A stretch of 64,000 nucleotides of DNA from Agrobacterium fabrum str. C58. Its GTDB lineage: Bacteria > Pseudomonadota > Alphaproteobacteria > Rhizobiales > Rhizobiaceae. Shown one piece after another: positions 62,511 through 64,000 of the stretch. The DNA is taken from the NCBI RefSeq assembly GCF_000092025.1, contig NC_003063.2, positions 1,989,501 to 2,053,500 on the forward strand. The letters are read 5' to 3'. Positions within the stretch are counted from its first letter, which is position 1. Each line of letters starts with the position of its first letter. Below the pieces are notes generated by a model, which was given only the letters and a program-made list of their open reading frames with translations, was not told the DNA's origin and made no database searches. Position numbers and translations under genes: made by a program.

Positions 62511-63581
62511 TTATCTCCTGTCTACTACCTTGTTCGTGCCGAAGATGAGTTGCTGGCCCATCGGGCGGCCGATGAAGCGCTCTGGGAAGATCGGCGGCAA
62601 GGCGCTGGACCGGTTCAGCAAGTCGATCTGTTTGTCGCTAAACATGATTTCCAGCGCACCGAAATTGTCTTCCACCTGTTCAAGGGTGCGTGCTCCCACG
62701 ATGGGCGAGGTTACGGCTGGGTTGAGCAGCGTCCAGGCAAGCGCGACCTGCGAACGCGACGCGCCAAGCTCTTCCGCTACCGTCCCCACCACGTCAGCAA
62801 TCTCAAGTGAGCGCTCGTTGAGGTGGCCGGTCGAGGCGATCACACCTTTTCGTGTCGGCGCGACATTGGCGTCGTTTTCGTCAGACAGGTCGGCGCGGCT
62901 GTACTTTCCCGTCAGGATGCCGCCGCCTAGAGGCGACCAAGGCAGCACGCCAAGCCCCAACTCGTGTGCCATCGGCATGAGTTCAAACTCCACCGTTCGC
63001 TCCACGAGGCTATACTCGATCTGGAGCGCCACGAACGGTGACCAACCGCGCAGATCGGCCAGCGTCTGCATCTGCGCCACGCGCCAGGCCGGCGTATTGC
63101 AGATGCCAACGTAAAGAACCTTGCCGGCGCTAACGAGATCATCCAGTGCGCGCATGACCTCTTCGGGTGTTGTCGTAAAGTCCCAGGCATGCAGATAGAG
63201 AAGATCGATACGGTCGGTGTCGAGTTGACGAAGGCTGGTTTCCACTGACCGCATGAGGTTGAGACGATGGTTGCCGCCCGAATTGATGTTTTGTGCGTCA
63301 CGCGCCATCGTGAACTTGGTTGAGAGAACCACGCGCTCACGCTTGTCCTTGACGAAGCCGCCGAGAATCCTCTCGGACGCACCATCGGTGTAATTGACCG
63401 AGGTATCGATGAAATTCCCGCCACGGTCGACGTAAGCGTCAAAAATGCGGCGAGCCTCGCCTTCATCGGCGCCCCAGCCCCACTCCGACCCGAAGGTCAT
63501 CGTGCCGAGAGATAGGGGTGATACGCGCAGGCCGGAGCGGCCGAGCAGACGATATTGGTCTAGCGAAATGGTCTTTGGCAT
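62511..63581 (-). CDS. Aldo/keto reductase
   Basis: 356 aa TIM-barrel NADPH enzyme: LGRSGLRVSPLSLGTMTFGSEWGWG, FIDTSVNYTDGASERILG (catalytic Asp and Tyr), VVLSTKFTM (Lys), DLLYLHAWD (His), and cofactor-binding SPIVGARTLEQVEDN. It would reduce aldehydes or ketones, such as those from lipid peroxidation. It is first of a four-gene minus-strand group and divergent from an AraC-type regulator remnant, the usual arrangement for such reductases. Confidence 0.9.
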   Translation of the reverse strand: MPKTISLDQYRLLGRSGLRVSPLSLGTMTFGSEWGWGADEGEARRIFDAYVDRGGNFIDTSVNYTDGASERILGGFVKDKRERVVLSTKFTMARDAQNINSGGNHRLNLMRSVETSLRQLDTDRIDLLYLHAWDFTTTPEEVMRALDDLVSAGKVLYVGICNTPAWRVAQMQTLADLRGWSPFVALQIEYSLVERTVEFELMPMAHELGLGVLPWSPLGGGILTGKYSRADLSDENDANVAPTRKGVIASTGHLNERSLEIADVVGTVAEELGASRSQVALAWTLLNPAVTSPIVGARTLEQVEDNFGALEIMFSDKQIDLLNRSSALPPIFPERFIGRPMGQQLIFGTNKVVDRR

Positions 63582-63696
63582 GAAAGCTGTCTCCGATCGA
63601 GGCTAACGTGTCGCTGTTTCTTGCCGTCCCATATGAACGGATACGCTAAGTCGGAGGTAGAATGTTTGTCCGGGTTTCTTGTACGATCATCCGAAT

Positions 63697-64000
63697 GATA
63701 CCGATCCCCGTCATCTAAGAGCCTACGCTTTTGTATCGTTGCAAACGGGCCGTGCTGGGCGCGAGATCCTTCATCTGTGACCGTCAGGCTATCTGATGCG
63801 TCGGTCGATTTGCCAATCGTGGGATCGGTCATCGAAGCGATTGTGGAGAGGTCTTATCTTTGCCTTCAGCTCGATCTCGACGCGGCCGCGCAATCCGCTG
63901 CCCCCAAAAGTCCCAACACCAAGGGAATGCCGGTAGGGATTGCGCTCAACCGCGTTACACCTCCACTGCTCGATACTTCGATTCGGCTTGCCAGACTTCT
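63697..64000 (+). pseudogene. AraC-family regulator N-terminal domain, frameshifted, cut by window edge
   Basis: Segments in different frames assemble into an AraC_N-type domain: FCIVANG, then RAVLGARSFICDRQ, then SVDLPIVGSVIEAIVERSYL, CLQLDLDAAA and MPVGIALNRVTPPLLDTSIR. The expected continuous pattern is ...GAK..VLG...Y......L..SVDLPV.G.V.EA....YLCL.LDLD. Frame changes occur near 63750 and 63795. The final frame is open to 64000. It was probably the activator of the divergent aldo/keto reductase operon. The helix-turn-helix part lies outside the window. Confidence 0.55.

Noticed and set aside
1..64000. CRISPR arrays, rRNA, tRNA and replication origin genes
   Set aside because: No regularly spaced repeats, no rRNA or tRNA-like sequence and no repABC/dnaA-type gene was seen; small RNA genes cannot be excluded by eye.

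Overview
The window looks like the genome of a member of the Rhizobiaceae, most likely Agrobacterium/Rhizobium. The reasons are an Atu4866-domain gene, a Ti-plasmid-type TraA relaxase, an RHE_PE00001-type gene, the high GC content, and repeated TRAP/ABC catabolic operons. No rRNA, tRNA, replication genes or CRISPR arrays were found. The organism call is inference from gene content, since no search could be run.

Layout. (1) 1-8.3 kb: a surface-polysaccharide locus. It has the 3' end of a GH140/DUF4038-like glycosidase, a WecA-type initiating transferase, a YdcF-like protein, a polymerase-like membrane protein and a WcaF-like acetyltransferase on the plus strand. These converge on three tightly overlapped GT4 glycosyltransferases on the minus strand. 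(2) 8.7-19.6 kb: a catabolic region. An Lrp/AsnC regulator is divergent from two overlapping PPC (DUF296) genes. These face a minus-strand operon that reads, in order of transcription, TRAP DctQM, DctP, SDR, IclR, thiolase, acyl-CoA synthetase, SDR, and a two-domain PPC protein. This operon probably imports an organic acid, activates it with CoA and cleaves it; the substrate and the role of the PPC proteins are unknown. (3) 19.7-22.9 kb: a decayed island with fragments of an IS3 transposase, a CAP12/TIR-like effector, a tyrosine integrase and a PAS-domain protein, around an intact Xre-RES toxin-antitoxin pair. (4) 22.9-30.4 kb: a glucose-oxidation operon of GH15 glucoamylase-like enzyme, 6-phosphogluconate dehydrogenase, glucose-6-phosphate dehydrogenase and ROK glucokinase, followed by a membrane protein, a lipocalin and an SDR.

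(5) 31.1-42.3 kb: a probable deoxyribose/deoxynucleoside operon. A divergent DeoR regulator faces a complete ABC sugar importer, a DUF4432 epimerase-like protein, a PfkB kinase, DeoC and a two-domain ALDH16-like aldehyde dehydrogenase. Together these would take up the sugar, phosphorylate it, split it to glyceraldehyde-3-phosphate plus acetaldehyde, and oxidise the acetaldehyde. (6) 42.7-46.3 kb: a scrambled accessory stretch with a truncated RHE_PE00001-type gene spliced to a truncated citrate synthase, two orphan membrane proteins and an IS3 fragment.

(7) 46.3-57 kb: a DNA-transfer module with a MOB-Q relaxase TraA, a candidate oriT, TraD and a TraG/VirD4 coupling protein. It is interspersed with three nucleotidyltransferase genes: two paralogous fused MNT-HEPN proteins and one GSU2403-type protein. 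No mating-pair-formation genes are visible, so the module looks mobilisable rather than self-transmissible from this window alone. (8) 57.1-59.6 kb: an apparently complete IS21-family element whose two flanks are different broken genes. (9) 59.6-64 kb: a stress/redox cluster of MarR/OhrR-like regulator, SDR, Atu4866 protein, NTF2-like secreted protein and aldo/keto reductase, ending in a frameshifted AraC regulator cut by the window edge.
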